Shown: in pieces, positions 1-11,139 of the stretch
Layout: each line of letters starts with the position of its first letter
How positions within the stretch are numbered: position 1 is the stretch's first letter
Source: Triops longicaudatus
Lineage: Eukaryota > Arthropoda > Branchiopoda > Notostraca > Triopsidae
DNA: 64,000 nucleotides
Assembly: GCA_022885665.1 (NCBI GenBank)
Contig: JAGQDJ010000057.1
Coordinates: 1 to 64,000 of the forward strand
Direction of reading: 5' to 3'
Translations under genes and position numbers: made by a program
Notes under the pieces: generated by a model
What the model saw: only the letters and a program-made list of their open reading frames with translations
Told to the model about the DNA's origin: nothing
The model's database searches: none

Positions 1-2015
1 ACAAATATCAAACGTGAATAATAACAGAAAACTTGGACATGTAAACGCTTTTCAAAATAAAAATTGAAAATTTAACCAAACGTGTACATAAAGCTCTATC
101 AAAATCGAAAAAGGGAAATAATTAGTGCACCAAAATCCTTACGATTCCTACCACCATTAGTGCACGATAAACTCAAACGGTTCCAAACTTTGCGTAGGTG
201 CTAAAAATGTACTACCTGCTGCGGCATCCTACATGGCAGAAATGATTTGACAGTTGACAGTACTTCATACCTTCTCTTTCGGCCTTTAAAAAAATTCCAT
301 ATCTTTCTTTGTTAATCTTTAAGAGCTTACGTATTTTCTATACGAACGAATTTCTATTTTGCGGGAACAAATTTGTAATTCATTGCGCGTTTTAGCCAAG
401 CAAAGTTACAAGGCCTAAGAACGTCGCAAGTTGGATGCAAGAAAGATTTGTTTCCAGATCTTGGCCTCTTAACTTGATAAACACGAAGAAGGACTGGTTT
501 CTTATTTCGAATTCGAAACCCGAACTCGCTAGGAAATTTTTATGGCCTTCTAACTGAACGGGTTACTCACGAGCCGTTTGTGCCCTTTAAGTTCTTCGAC
601 GCATACCCGCAGAACGGTAGTTCGAGAAGTCAAGCGCTGAAGATGCTGACCGATCGACTACCGTGGTTTGCGAGCTACTTGGTAATACCTCTGTTTCTAA
701 GCGTTGGTTTGAGCGCTGCGAGCGATGACGCCAAGTAAACGCGCTTTCTCGCAAAACATAATTTAGCTTACCAAACATATTTGTAACTCTCTTATCATAT
801 TTACTACATTGTCACACTCCTGGGATAGGGGTTTCCTCATAACAGGTCCGAGGCAAATTTTACCTGGAAACAAAGAAACGTAGCCTACTGCTTGCACTTA
901 AAAACGCGTTCAGAATGCAGGGAAAGTTTTTTCTTTCGAATGCCAATAACAAGTTCATGTCCGAGCGCTCAGCCTGTTGTAGATTTGGTTTCTGTGTGCG
1001 CTTTTTTGTCTCTCAGCTTTTCTTTGTTTCCCCATTTTTAATTGAACTTTAAAACTTAGTATACATGCATACCGATACCAAATTCGTTACCTGCGCGTTA
1101 AGCAATTTTTGTGCTATTCCTATTATAGAATACTTCAAGAGAAAATGTAAGAGAGTATTAATTGTTGTAATAGTAGTCAGTCATACGAAAAGCAAAAGTA
1201 AAAGAACAAATAAATAAAGGTCAAACAAAGAACTACACGATTTCTTCGGCATTTGAGCCAAGTCCATTTCAATGCGCAAGTCAATGTGTCTGACCCAAAA
1301 GTTTTCCCAGCTCTCACCCGATTTCTGTCTGACGCAATCAAAACCTGTGTGTAATTGCGCAACGAACAACTAATTTTTTCAATGATGCTGTGTATTGAAT
1401 AATTCCAAACTCGACATACTCCCCGCCCTCTGAACAATGCACAAACGTTGTGCAATGTACATGTAAAACAAACAGCGACATAGTAAATACGTCTGTATAC
1501 ACAAATTTCCAGCAATGGCTCCGTCCTTCGCTTGTGAAGCCATAAAAAGAAAGAAAGTCCACGGATCGTGTTCCGTGATCCGAAAGTGTGCGGTTTTGCT
1601 TTTGATCCGTGATCCATGCACATCCGTGGATCGGTGATCGAAAACCTCAAGCTTGGATCAGGATTCTAGAGACCGTGATCCTAGTATTGTGAGCATCCAT
1701 ACACTGTGATCCAAATCCCGTGAACATGGATTAAGATCTGTTATCCATGAACCAGTAGAACTGTTGATCGTTTCTCTGTTTTCCTGGATCACTTGGTTGA
1801 GATCTTCATTTCTTCTTTAGTTTTTTTTGCTTTTCTTTTTAGTATTGTTTTCAATTATTATTATCATTATTATAATGATAGCTGTGTATATCAAGATTGC
1901 TGTATCCGATTAGCTGAAATCGGCTTCCATTGCTTGCTGACCTGATGTCATTTTCTTAATCACCTAACAACACAGAGCTTTTCACATGATAATTATTAGT
2001 ATTTTTTTCACAAGA
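1..2015. other. No gene recognised
   Basis: I see no convincing coding exon, splice pattern or RNA gene here. The short open frames are overlapping and low in complexity. The only structure noted is the dense cluster of GATC-containing motifs between about 1560 and 1805, reported separately. The segment ends at the left terminus of a hAT-like transposon. Confidence 0.6.
1560..1805. repeat. GATC/GTGATCC motif cluster
   Basis: About 13 GATC tetramers occur in roughly 245 bp, where about one is expected by chance. Many sit in the contexts GTGATCC, GGATCAC or GGATCG on either strand, so the tract is rich in short imperfect palindromes. No coding frame crosses it. It may be a degenerate satellite or the subterminal part of an old transposon; the sequence does not decide which. 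Confidence 0.5.
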
Positions 2016-2291
2016 CAGGGCCTAAAATAGTGTGTAGTAATACACACATTGTCTAGTAGCTTTTAGAAAGTGTGTAGTCTCCACGCCGCCCCAACTCTGA
2101 AGAAGGAAGGAGGTAGGCGGAAGGCAGAGCCCCATCGCCTATATGTATTGGTGCAGCAAGGAGAGAAAGAGAGCCCGGTTTTCTCAAATTCCCTGTGTTT
2201 TGCACTTTTGCTTCCCCAGCATGTGTACTGTGAACTAAACCCGCACGCGTATGTACACAGCCACTGAGCCACACACACACATACACATACT

Positions 2292-2554
2292 TATTCATCG
2301 TCATTATTGGTGACTACAGTGACTGAGTGTCGTGGGTGACTACACACAACTATTCGGTTATTTCTACTCCAACCTCGTTTCCAACGCACTATCTGCAGCT
2401 ATCTGCACTAGCTTAATTGTATNTATTCATCGTCATTATTGGTGACTACAGTGACTGAGTGTCGTGGGTGACTACACACAACTATTCGGTTATTTCTACT
2501 CCAACCTCGTTTCCAACGAACTATCTGCAGCTATCTGCACTAGCTTAATTGTAT
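2292..2554. repeat. Direct 131-bp repeat flanking a single N
   Basis: 2292-2422 and 2424-2554 are the same 131-bp sequence with one difference (ACGCACT against ACGAACT). The single N at 2423 lies exactly between them. This is what an unmerged overlap of two contig ends looks like after joining. A genuine tandem duplication would not be expected to have its junction exactly at the gap. Confidence 0.85.
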
Positions 2555-2649
2555 GCCGTGACAATTGAGTTCTAGAAATCTAACACTTAAGATTTAAGAA
2601 TCTTCTGTACATTTTTTCTTATAAGCTTATTTATTTACAATAATTCTAA

Positions 2650-3669
2650 ATGGAGCCAATGAACCTGTCAGGAACGAAGTCTAGGAAGAGACTGTCACAG
2701 CCGACACTTATACAAGCTTTCACAAGCTTTCACATCCCTGTCAGCAATACCGTGGAATCATTGGAATGCCATAGAAATGAAAACCTGCTGCTTGTGGACG
2801 AGAATGAACCCACCGTGAATGGACACCAGTGTAATGAAGACATCAAAACACCTTTCCATCCGTCATTGGTGTTGGAGGATAACGACCAGCAGGCGTTAGG
2901 AAAAGGAGAAGATGAAGCATCCAAAACTCTGAGCATTCCTAAATGCTTTGAAAAGTTAAAACCACCAAACTCAAGAAAGGGAAGAAGCCTTATTCGTTGC
3001 ACGGTTTGCCTCAAGCATGCCGACGAGGTCTCCATCCAGGGTATGCATAAGACCACAAAATCGCATACAATAACCACGATGCAAGGAACATTGCCTAGAC
3101 GCGATGTTATAGAGCAACACATGAAATCTGCGATCCATGCAGCATGCATGGATACTGAGAAGTACTGCCGATTGCCAGATTCACAAAAGCCAGTGGCAGC
3201 TCCGATTCCCCGCCTCTTCTTCGGTGCGAATGCAGAACTGGCAAAATCAATGGGACAGAAAATGATCGAGGTGTACGGCAATTCTAAACGTGGATGCCCA
3301 GCGTGGAGCTGGCCAGCGCAGCATGTCACCTGTAAAATTTTGAATGGATTCAATCCAAATGTGCCTCATACTGCATATAACCCACCAACCGGAAGTCTGG
3401 CGTATGTGAATCCACCTTCCTATCAATTTCTTCTGAACTACATTGTTGCTCCCCATACACTGCAGTTAAGGGAGAAGATACTACTGAATGCGACTGCAGC
3501 TTCATTGCGGGTTGATGGAAGTGTGGACAAATTTCACGTTCACAACGTGCATGTAATGATAAAAATTGTCCATTGCAGCGGAGAAGAAGAAACACTTTTC
3601 CTGGGTTTTGAGGAACCATCCTCCAGAGGTACATCTGGCTACGTTGCAGCTGAGAAGGCTGCAGTTTAA
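2650..3669 (+). CDS. Truncated hAT-superfamily transposase (339 aa)
   Basis: This is a single-exon open frame between the two terminal repeats. The first ~100 residues are unstructured in appearance. A C2H2/BED-like finger follows at about residues 115-165 (RCTVC ... EQHMKSAIH). The frame then enters the region typical of KIAA1586/ZMYM6-like hAT transposases, with the motif LRVDGSVD near residue 290 and FLGFEEP near 320, which matches the start of the RNase H-like catalytic fold. It ends at residue 339, so most of the catalytic core and the hATC domain are absent. It cannot be an active transposase. The intact finger means a DNA-binding remnant or repressor remains possible (inference). The 5' leader contains the assembly-gap repeat, so the true start of the transcript is uncertain. 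Confidence 0.75.
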   Translation: MEPMNLSGTKSRKRLSQPTLIQAFTSFHIPVSNTVESLECHRNENLLLVDENEPTVNGHQCNEDIKTPFHPSLVLEDNDQQALGKGEDEASKTLSIPKCFEKLKPPNSRKGRSLIRCTVCLKHADEVSIQGMHKTTKSHTITTMQGTLPRRDVIEQHMKSAIHAACMDTEKYCRLPDSQKPVAAPIPRLFFGANAELAKSMGQKMIEVYGNSKRGCPAWSWPAQHVTCKILNGFNPNVPHTAYNPPTGSLAYVNPPSYQFLLNYIVAPHTLQLREKILLNATAASLRVDGSVDKFHVHNVHVMIKIVHCSGEEETLFLGFEEPSSRGTSGYVAAEKAAV

Positions 3670-3710
3670 CATTATTGTGTAGTAGCTTTTTACCACTATT
3701 TTAGGCCCTG

Positions 3711-4414
3711 CTTTGTATTAGCCAAGATGGCAGTAAGACCAACTGGCAACCATTGCTTGGATTGATAACTATCGCATTGAATAGTCATTTTCCGTGGGCC
3801 AATTTCGCAAATCATAAATCTAACTGATACAGTCTCCTCTCAAAATTTTCCCCAAACGCTCAGCGTTGTAGGCCAACTTTTCTTCTTCTAAACTTGCAGC
3901 GCTGCCATGGCCATTTTGTACGCCAGAGGATTTCCACCATAAGTAGAGTCGTGTTCAGCAGGCTGGATGCAAAGCATTACGTTGTCGTCTGTTAACACGG
4001 CTGACACCTATGAAAAATTAAAATACTCTCTAAAAGTATAGTTTTATGTTTCACTACGAGAGGCACAAGTAGAGGCCTATGCGTTTGGAGGCTTGTTTAC
4101 ACAGGTTTGTTTACGTCAGTTTGTTGTAACGCATTTAATAAAAACTATTGGTTAGCTTCTGAGAACTAATATATGGAAGTCAGTGATTCGAACGGGAAAT
4201 ATAGCTATTGGAAATAGGTAAGGTAAGCGGAGTAATAATTGTAGTGTTCCTGTGAACCACAAACCACGCTGTTTATGCACCACGAGCCACGGATTAATTG
4301 TAAGCAGACCTCCAGACATGATACCATCTATTAACTTGCTTTGTAAACAGCCATGTTTACATGTATCAAATTTTTATTTTTAAATTTGTCTGGATTATTT
4401 GTTATAATTTCTGT
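3711..4414. other. Spacer, no gene recognised
   Basis: This AT-rich spacer lies between the right terminus of the hAT-like element and the ornithine aminotransferase pseudogene. I see no supported exon, RNA gene or repeat. Confidence 0.5.
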
Positions 4415-5103
4415 TTACCGCTAAAACTCTGCCCGACAAAGCCTTGCCAAGTAACAAAATCTTAGGCTTAACTTCTTCATGATCAACCACGAGCCGCTTG
4501 CAAGTCCTTGATAGGCCAGTTTGGATCCCGTCAGCGATCCACAGTAGGCCAAGTTTGGTGCAAAGTCGTCGTAGACAGCCGTCTACGGAAAGTACGGGAA
4601 CTTTGTATGGTCAAGATATGTATATGTATGAACTTTGTATGGTCCAGATATATATGGTCCAAACCCGCTGTAAGCGGTCTGGTCGGTGGAACTCGAAATG
4701 GCGGCCAAGGTTCGGCCCCTGTAATTACCTTCGGCGAAAATAATTTTTGATTCTTTGTCCGGAATGCCTTTGCGCTTGTAGCCCCATTTCTTAGCTAGCT
4801 TAGAAGCGGTTTCGCCACCTTCGACGCCTTTTTGGATATGAATTAAAACGTGAGTTTATTTATTTCCGTGAAGTAAAATGGAAAACCTGTGTTCGTAGGA
4901 AAAACTTTATCGTGGCCAAACAACTTGGTGATGTATTCCTCGTTCTCCCCCAAGCATTTCGAGTGGAATGCGCGGAAAGTCAAGTGTCGGCTTGTTTCTT
5001 CAGTGCTTCAATGATGCGAGGACGGCAGTGACCTTGGTTAACTGCATAGTACGCGCGAGGAAATCGAAGTGCTTGCGACCGTCGACATCCCACAGCTGTG
5101 CCT
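4415..5103 (-). pseudogene. Ornithine aminotransferase (OAT) pseudogene
   Basis: On the minus strand, successive pieces match the PLP-dependent mitochondrial enzyme ornithine aminotransferase. They are LWDVDGRKHFDF at the 5' end, AVNQGHCRPRIIEALKKQ, GENEEYITKLFGHDKV, VEGGETASKLAKKWGY, IIFAEGNYRGRTLAAISSST, then after a gap IADGIQTGL and LLLGKALSG just ahead of the PLP-lysine region. The pieces lie in different frames: one shift is near 5055, and a small deletion near 4980 creates a stop. About 50 residues between the FGP and LCT regions are missing, replaced by a repetitive TATATG tract. A 59-bp intron-like segment (4828-4886) interrupts the gene between NTG and VEGG. The copy is therefore a DNA-level duplicate, not a retrocopy. 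The N-terminal presequence and the whole C-terminal part are absent. Confidence 0.85.
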
Positions 5104-8100
5104 GCTTATATCAAGAAATCTATTTCAGTTCTTTAATTGTCATTACTTTTTATACTGCTTTTCAAGTTTGAAGACATCATAAAATCGCCTATGAACGTTC
5201 GTTTACACTGCTTAGCTACTTTTATTTACGTTTCCTTTCTTGTACAATTTCTCGCTATTAGTAATGTTAGCAGTTAAGAACAATATTTTCACTACTCAGT
5301 TTTTATTTGCGTGCAAAACTATAGATGTGTCATTTTGTAATTTCATTCCCTTTTTTAACGATGTTATTTTTACTTGTTCATTTTCACATTTGCTGATTTA
5401 ATTTTAACTTTATTCGTTGCTTTCATTTTTTTCTTCAACACTTCGTGAAGGCTTGTGTTGTAAAAAGGAAAGAGAATATAGGCTCTATTCCGTAACAGCT
5501 TCGGGGTATTAGCTTTCACTTTTGCCTCGGAATAAGGCAACCGCAATGAGATGATAACCGTGCGCTCCGAAGCGCGATTCTCGTGCGAAGATCGCTTGTA
5601 ACTTAGGTCCTAAGCAGCGAATACGGAGTAGGGTTACCATCTCACGCGGATAAAATTTAAGGACAACTTAGGAAATTGTCGCAAGAATCAAGTGCTACAT
5701 GGTTTTCATGCAAATCCCCTATTTCAGAAACACTTTCCCAAATTTCCTTATTATTCAAAGAAATGAAACCATTAGAAGTCCAGTAAAACCAATCAGTATT
5801 TAGCGCTACAGAGTGTCGATGACTGTCGATGCATGACTGTCGATGGCATAAAGCACACGTGGCATACACACTGTCAGTATTTGACGCAGACATGCAAGGT
5901 AACTACAGCCAATATTTGCTTTTAAGACAATTTTTTTAGTAAGTTTGTATCAGACAACTATTTCGCATGCATTTCGCAATGTCTCAGAGCAGCTAGCAAC
6001 ACACAAATGATTACACACGTGTGCGTATATTATACGCACGTATACATTACACACGTATACGCCGTATACTTGTTTCGTCACTAGCCACTTACCATTAGCG
6101 AATAGGAAATGACAGTTGCATTCCCCTTCAGCAGTGTGTGTTTGACTTTGACGGCTATAGCCGTTGTCCACGGCCCGCTATGCCGAACAGCTAGCCATTT
6201 TTAAACAGAACTTGAAACTGCATGCGGCCGGCATGTATTATTGATGTTTTAGTCCTTTTATTCTGACGAAAGTATACAAATTTAGCAGCAACTCCCATTT
6301 AAGGACACATTTAAGGACAAACACCCTTAAGGACGGGCATACCAAATTTAAGTACTGTCCTTATCATTTAAGGACGGGTGGTAACCATAATTCGGAGACT
6401 TGTCGCGGATCGGATACCAATGCAGCTGTTTCGGTGGCCATGCGTCGCATAAAGTTCCACCGTCTGAATTTTCAGAGCGGACTTTTCGATGTGTAAGTAT
6501 TTATGGTTTAATTAATCTAAGAGTCAAAGATAGATTTCCATCAGCCATATGTTCCGAACAAAATTCAAGGCTATGGAAATTTCACTGTTAGCTAGTGGCG
6601 TGCCGTTAGCCAAGTGAACGGTTTCGCATTTGGTCTTTCAAAAGTTTCGCGTGTATTGGGCTTAGGTTAGCAAAAACTAACTCAACCTACCTAAAACTAG
6701 CAATTCTAACCTTGATTTAACAGATTTTAACGTATTTAGCCACGGCTCGTGAATGCAAACCACGGGAAAGTCAATGCAAAATATAGGTCAGTTATGTTAG
6801 GTTAAATTAGGTGACGATAGTTAAGTCAGGTTAGCCTAGGCCTAAATTAACTTCAGGAACGCGCATTTGTAAGTTCAGTGAGATTTTTACTCACTTGAAG
6901 CTCTAATGAAACGAGAAAATTGAGAAGGGGTGTATAACAGAAAAGTACCAATAATAAAGTATCAATATGTTGGAAGTAAGTAAACGATGACAACTCTTTT
7001 TGCTGGAGTATGTTAGGACCTTGAAACTAATAACACTTTGCCTTCAGACATGCCACCTTTGCATTTAGCAAGTCTAACAAATTTTGTGTTCGTGGAAAAT
7101 GCAAGAATTCCGCTATATTATGGGTAGTTGACGCTTGTCCCCCGCTATTACAACCGGTTGGAGAAACGAATTGGACTAGAAATTTTTTATTGTACGCACG
7201 ACCAGTTTTCTATCAAAGTCATCTGTGCAAATTAGGAAACTGACACGGGTTAAACTGAATGTTCGTACCTCCCGGTTACTTCTTCAAGGCGTGTCTTTAG
7301 ATTTGAATAAATTTTGCAAAAATGTGCAACTCTTGTGTGAACGTAGCCTAATGATCAGACAAACCTGGCGAGGTTAGATTCCGGGAATATTTTGGTTTAT
7401 TGCCATTAGACTTATTGGTGATTCTGACAAAGTTCATGAACATGGTGTTTATGGGCTAAAAAATAAGATTTATGGAATAACTTGACACAAGTGCATGTTC
7501 AAGGACAATAAAGAACCAATCACACCTGAGCGGCAAGAAGCTGAGGAGGGTTAACTACAGTGTAATGTTGATCCATGATTCTGTTTCTACTGCTATTTGG
7601 GTTATTTTTGTTCTCTTATATTAGTTTCGGACTTATATTATGTTTCCGATCTTGTATTTCGAAGAAAAAATTTGCTCAATAAAGCTTTGAATATTCGAGA
7701 CAAGGGTATGCCAATCTTGTCTTTCTAAAAAACGTTGAAATACCAGGAGGTGATTATGATAGTTAGAAGCTCCATTTTCTCTCGAAAGATATTATAAGGA
7801 CCATTTTTCATTTCAAGTAAATCAAAACAGTCACAGTCATCTACATCCAGTCATCGAATTCAATGTTCAAACTTACCCAGCGAACTCAGACCCTATTCCC
7901 ATGTCATAACTTACGGGTTTTAGGAGGGCAGCGCGTTGCAGACAGGAAGCTCGTGACTTGTTATGGAAAAACGCATTACAAGCTCAACTTGGACACCCAA
8001 ATCCTCTTCAAAATTAAATATTCTTTAAGAAGACAAGAGTAAAATAGTAACAAAAACTGTAGGAAGTGGAATATAAAAATAAATATATTTAACGACCTTA

Positions 8101-9832
8101 ATTTTATATTTTTCTGAAATTCCTTTTTCTACAATATTTGTTTTCCTCAAATGGCAACTTCGTCTTAAATTCTTTGAAGAAAATTAATCAGTGTTAAGCT
8201 TATATACTCGTGATAGACAACAGTACTAAGACGAGGTTCCTGCGATTTATTGGCATTTTGTCGAGTAATTTCGTGCTCACGTTCAAAGTTGTCATTGAAA
8301 AACAAAATACTCACACATGACATCATGTGTGTAAAGAGACTAGCTTATCGGTTCCGCAGTTTTCTACAGATTGTTAAATTTTTCTTTTGTGTTTGATAAA
8401 AATTTTGCCTATACAAACAAGAAAAACTGAAAATGGCTCTTTTTTAAAAAGATTCTTACACAAATGGAGTAATAAGGTTTTGTTACAATAAGTTTTTGGC
8501 TTGTCTATCATTTTCATACAATGCTTCGATTTTCTTTTCCATTTGAGCAGTAATGAATGTTCTAGCCTTTTGTTAGGTCTTTCTGGCTATAGGCGAACTT
8601 GCATTGCAGAGTGCAACCCCCATTCTAACTACACGGCAATACTCGAGCAAGAATGAACGTTTCATAGTGGTCAAGTAATGTACCCTCTAAGTCACTGTCC
8701 ACAAAAGTTTCGTGAATTTAGACCGCATTCTATACGTTCCTGTTTCTCATTGAATACTTATTTTCCCTGCTTTTATACTAAGCGTCTGTTGGAAGTACTA
8801 ACGTACTGTACCATAAAGAACATGCGTACATGTTGCTTATAAGCTAGCTATCGTTTCAACGGTCTTAGTTCAATTGTACGGAACGGGGCGATAAAAGGAA
8901 TGCTGTTTAAATATGTTTTTCTTCCCCTTTTATTGCGTGACTTCGGTCTTAGTGCCGTGCGCACGGACGGCTTTTGCACACCGCACTACCCATTTTTCAC
9001 TGTTGCATGGTCGTGATGCTCTACATCGAGTCGTGCCGTGCGCAAACATTCTAAGATAACTCCGTCTGCTAAAGAGAGCTCAGTTATCACGCGCCACGTT
9101 ATGCGGGACATTCGTTACGAGCAAAATAGCTTACGGCGCAGGATTCATTATTGTGAGCATTGGGGAAGTCCCTATTGCTTACCCTATACCGTTCGATCGT
9201 GCTTCGCGAATACGGATTTATACAATGTGGGACAGGAAAGTAAATAGGAATTTTCGTAATTCCTGTGATTGCATCAATTCTTGGCCTACGTTGACCATCG
9301 ACCTAGCATTCCACGAAAAGGACACCGGTCAGGAACGGAGATTAGATAAGATGGGATGAATATTGTCACAAAGGGGGGCAGGTTGTAAGCGATATTGCAT
9401 ATAAAGGCGTGGAACGACAGAAAAGCAGGTGGAACTCGAACGCTGTTGAGCTGTGAAAGCGAGAAAAGGAAGTGGCTTTGCAGGAAACGGGCAAGATCAG
9501 TTTTTTCCCTCCCAACCTCATTCTATGCAACTTTCTTCTCAGTGAATTGCTGACTACCGTCGCGTCAAGACTATTTTTGTAAGTTCTGTTCTATCTTCTT
9601 AAAGTCATTTTACCAGCAGTAACTAAATCTCGATTTAATGATGTAGATCTGTCATAAACTCAACGAGCAAATTTAACGTTCAAATTTCTCTAGTACAGCC
9701 AGGAAAAACGTGCCATTTTATTGAGACACTCAGTCTTGAAATTGAAAGTTTTAAGCAACAGTGAAATTTAGAATAGCACTTCGGTCCTACCTACACGGAC
9801 AGCCTTCTTGGTAATCGATTTTTGTGGCTTCA
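5104..9832. other. Gene-poor spacer
   Basis: No exon with recognisable homology was found across about 4.7 kb. Noted within it are a possible degenerate transposon with ends near 5631 and 6390 that share GGTTACCA, a near-palindrome at 6021-6039, and a TTAGGTT/AACCTAA-rich patch at about 6655-6860. A 12-bp perfect palindrome (CCGTGCGCACGG) occurs near 8951. Short open frames in the segment have no family signature. Confidence 0.5.
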
Positions 9833-9885
9833 TATCGATACTTAAGGTTATGCGTACTAAAAACTTACAAATGTCGATATCGATA
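9833..9885 (+). promoter_or_regulatory. Paired TATCGATA (DRE-like) motifs upstream of Ctr1
   Basis: TATCGATA occurs at 9833-9840 and 9878-9885, 45 bp apart. Each copy is followed by a similar tail (CTTAAGGTT and CTTAGGGTT), so the two form a direct repeat. In Drosophila this octamer is the DREF-binding element of many housekeeping core promoters. The copies lie about 160-210 bp ahead of the Ctr1 start codon, beyond a probable 5' UTR intron whose acceptor (tatatttcag) ends at 10032. Promoter function is inferred from motif and position. Confidence 0.5.
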
Positions 9886-10040
9886 CTTAGGGTTTCCTGT
9901 AGTAAAGTGTACTATACACATTACTCAAACATCACATTCTTTCCCTTTCGGTATAACCTACGTGTTTAAAAATAAAAGAGGCTACGACTAATATTTAGAT
10001 ATGTGAAATAATGAAATTTGACTATATTTCAGGGTAAACA

Positions 10041-10811
10041 ATGGACCATTCGCACCATGATCACACTGGCCATGGCATGGCAGAAGCAAATATCGCCGTG
10101 GGTATTATGAATGCCACCACACAAGCTCTCCTGGGGACCAGTTCCACTCCACAACCTCACCATATTCATCAAATGAGCGTAGACCATTCCTCGCACATGA
10201 CTGGAGGTCATGCTGGCCATTCTATGCCCGGTTGTGATATGATGAACATGGTAACACCATTCGAAACACATTAAATTCACTTCTGACGATGTTTTGATTT
10301 AGAAAATGTACTTCCATTTCGGTTATGATGAGCCACACGTTCTTTTTGAAAATTGGACCATTGATTCAGTAGGAACACTTGTTGGTTCGATGCTGGGTCT
10401 CTTTTTCATGGCCATCGTATACGAAGGACTCAAATACTTCCGGTACTTTTTACTTGCAAGTCAAGGACTAGTTAAAACTCATCGTATCGCTCATTGTTCT
10501 CATGTCATAGGGAGCGTTTGTTCAGAAAGAACCTGGTTACCATCCAGTATAGCACCGTAACAGCCAACACACCTAACGGCCAAGTTCAGGAAACTAAGAA
10601 ATCCATCAAATCGTCGATACTAGCGGCGTCACATTTTGTGCAAACGGCGTTGCACTTGGTGCAAATTACGCTAGCTTATATTCTTATGTTAGCCGTGATG
10701 ACGTTTAATGGCTGGTTATGTATTGCCGTCGTTTTAGGCGCCACCGTCGGTTACTTTTTGTTCGGATGGCAGAAATCTAATGTCATCGATATTAGCGATC
10801 ACTGTCACTAA
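10041..10811 (+). CDS. High-affinity copper transporter Ctr1
   Basis: This gene encodes a trimeric plasma-membrane Cu(I) importer of the CTR/SLC31 family. Three coding exons are read as 10041-10250, 10303-10455 and 10515-10811, giving 219 aa (human CTR1 has 190). The N terminus is rich in His and Met (MDHSHHDHTGHGM, GGHAGHSMPG), as expected for extracellular copper capture, and ends in MMNMKM. Exon 2 holds TM1 (about residues 83-105). Exon 3 holds TM2 with the MxxxM copper-selectivity motif (MLAVM), then TM3 with GATVG as the GxxxG packing motif. The C terminus is the family HCH. Intron 1 is a 52-bp GT-AG intron. The second intron (10456-10514) seems to use a GC donor (GCAAGT), because no GT site restores frame equally well. 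A 5' UTR intron probably ends at 10032. Confidence 0.92.
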
Positions 10812-11133
10812 AAATTTCCACCTGATTGCCGTTAAGTACTTGATGGGCGATTTTTTTAAGTCAAAGCCTGTTACTTTATACTCAGTTTATAGCTTTCCTT
10901 GTTATTACAGTATTCCTGCTTAGAGAATTATCTTTCTTTTTTTCATAAAGACCCCGTTATAGGGCAGAGTGTGAGAAAAAGGCTTTTAAGTGTATTGCCA
11001 TTGCCTTGTACCGTTTTGGGGAAAATATATTTTTAAGGGAGCAGGACATATACAGTTGGAATATATACTTGTGGAGCATGTTTGTTCATTGTACAAACGT
11101 AGGACAAATTTTAAAAAAATGAATCGTGTAATG

Positions 11134-11139
11134 AATAAA
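11134..11139 (+). promoter_or_regulatory. Poly(A) signal of Ctr1
   Basis: AATAAA lies about 320 bp after the Ctr1 stop codon in AT-rich sequence. It is the first canonical hexamer on this strand after the gene. Confidence 0.6.

Larger units (their letters stand above)
2016..3710 (+). mobile_element. hAT-like DNA transposon, internally deleted
   Basis: The element is bounded by a perfect 17-bp inverted repeat: CAGGGCCTAAAATAGTG at 2016-2032 and its complement at 3694-3710. Similarity continues a few bases outwards (ACAAGA against ACAAAG), and I see no clean 8-bp target-site duplication. It carries one open transposase-like frame (2650-3669) that stops just before the right terminus. The region coding for the rest of the catalytic core and the C-terminal hATC dimerisation domain is therefore missing. 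It is probably a non-autonomous deletion derivative. A single N at 2423 sits between two 131-bp repeats inside the 5' part. Confidence 0.85.

Noticed and set aside
2730..3353. 207-codon minus-strand frame
   Set aside because: It is antisense to the hAT transposase frame, which has recognisable finger and catalytic motifs; the minus frame has none.
4180..4205. B-box-like GTTCGAATC on the minus strand, suggesting a tRNA
   Set aside because: No A box, acceptor stem or anticodon arm can be formed around it.
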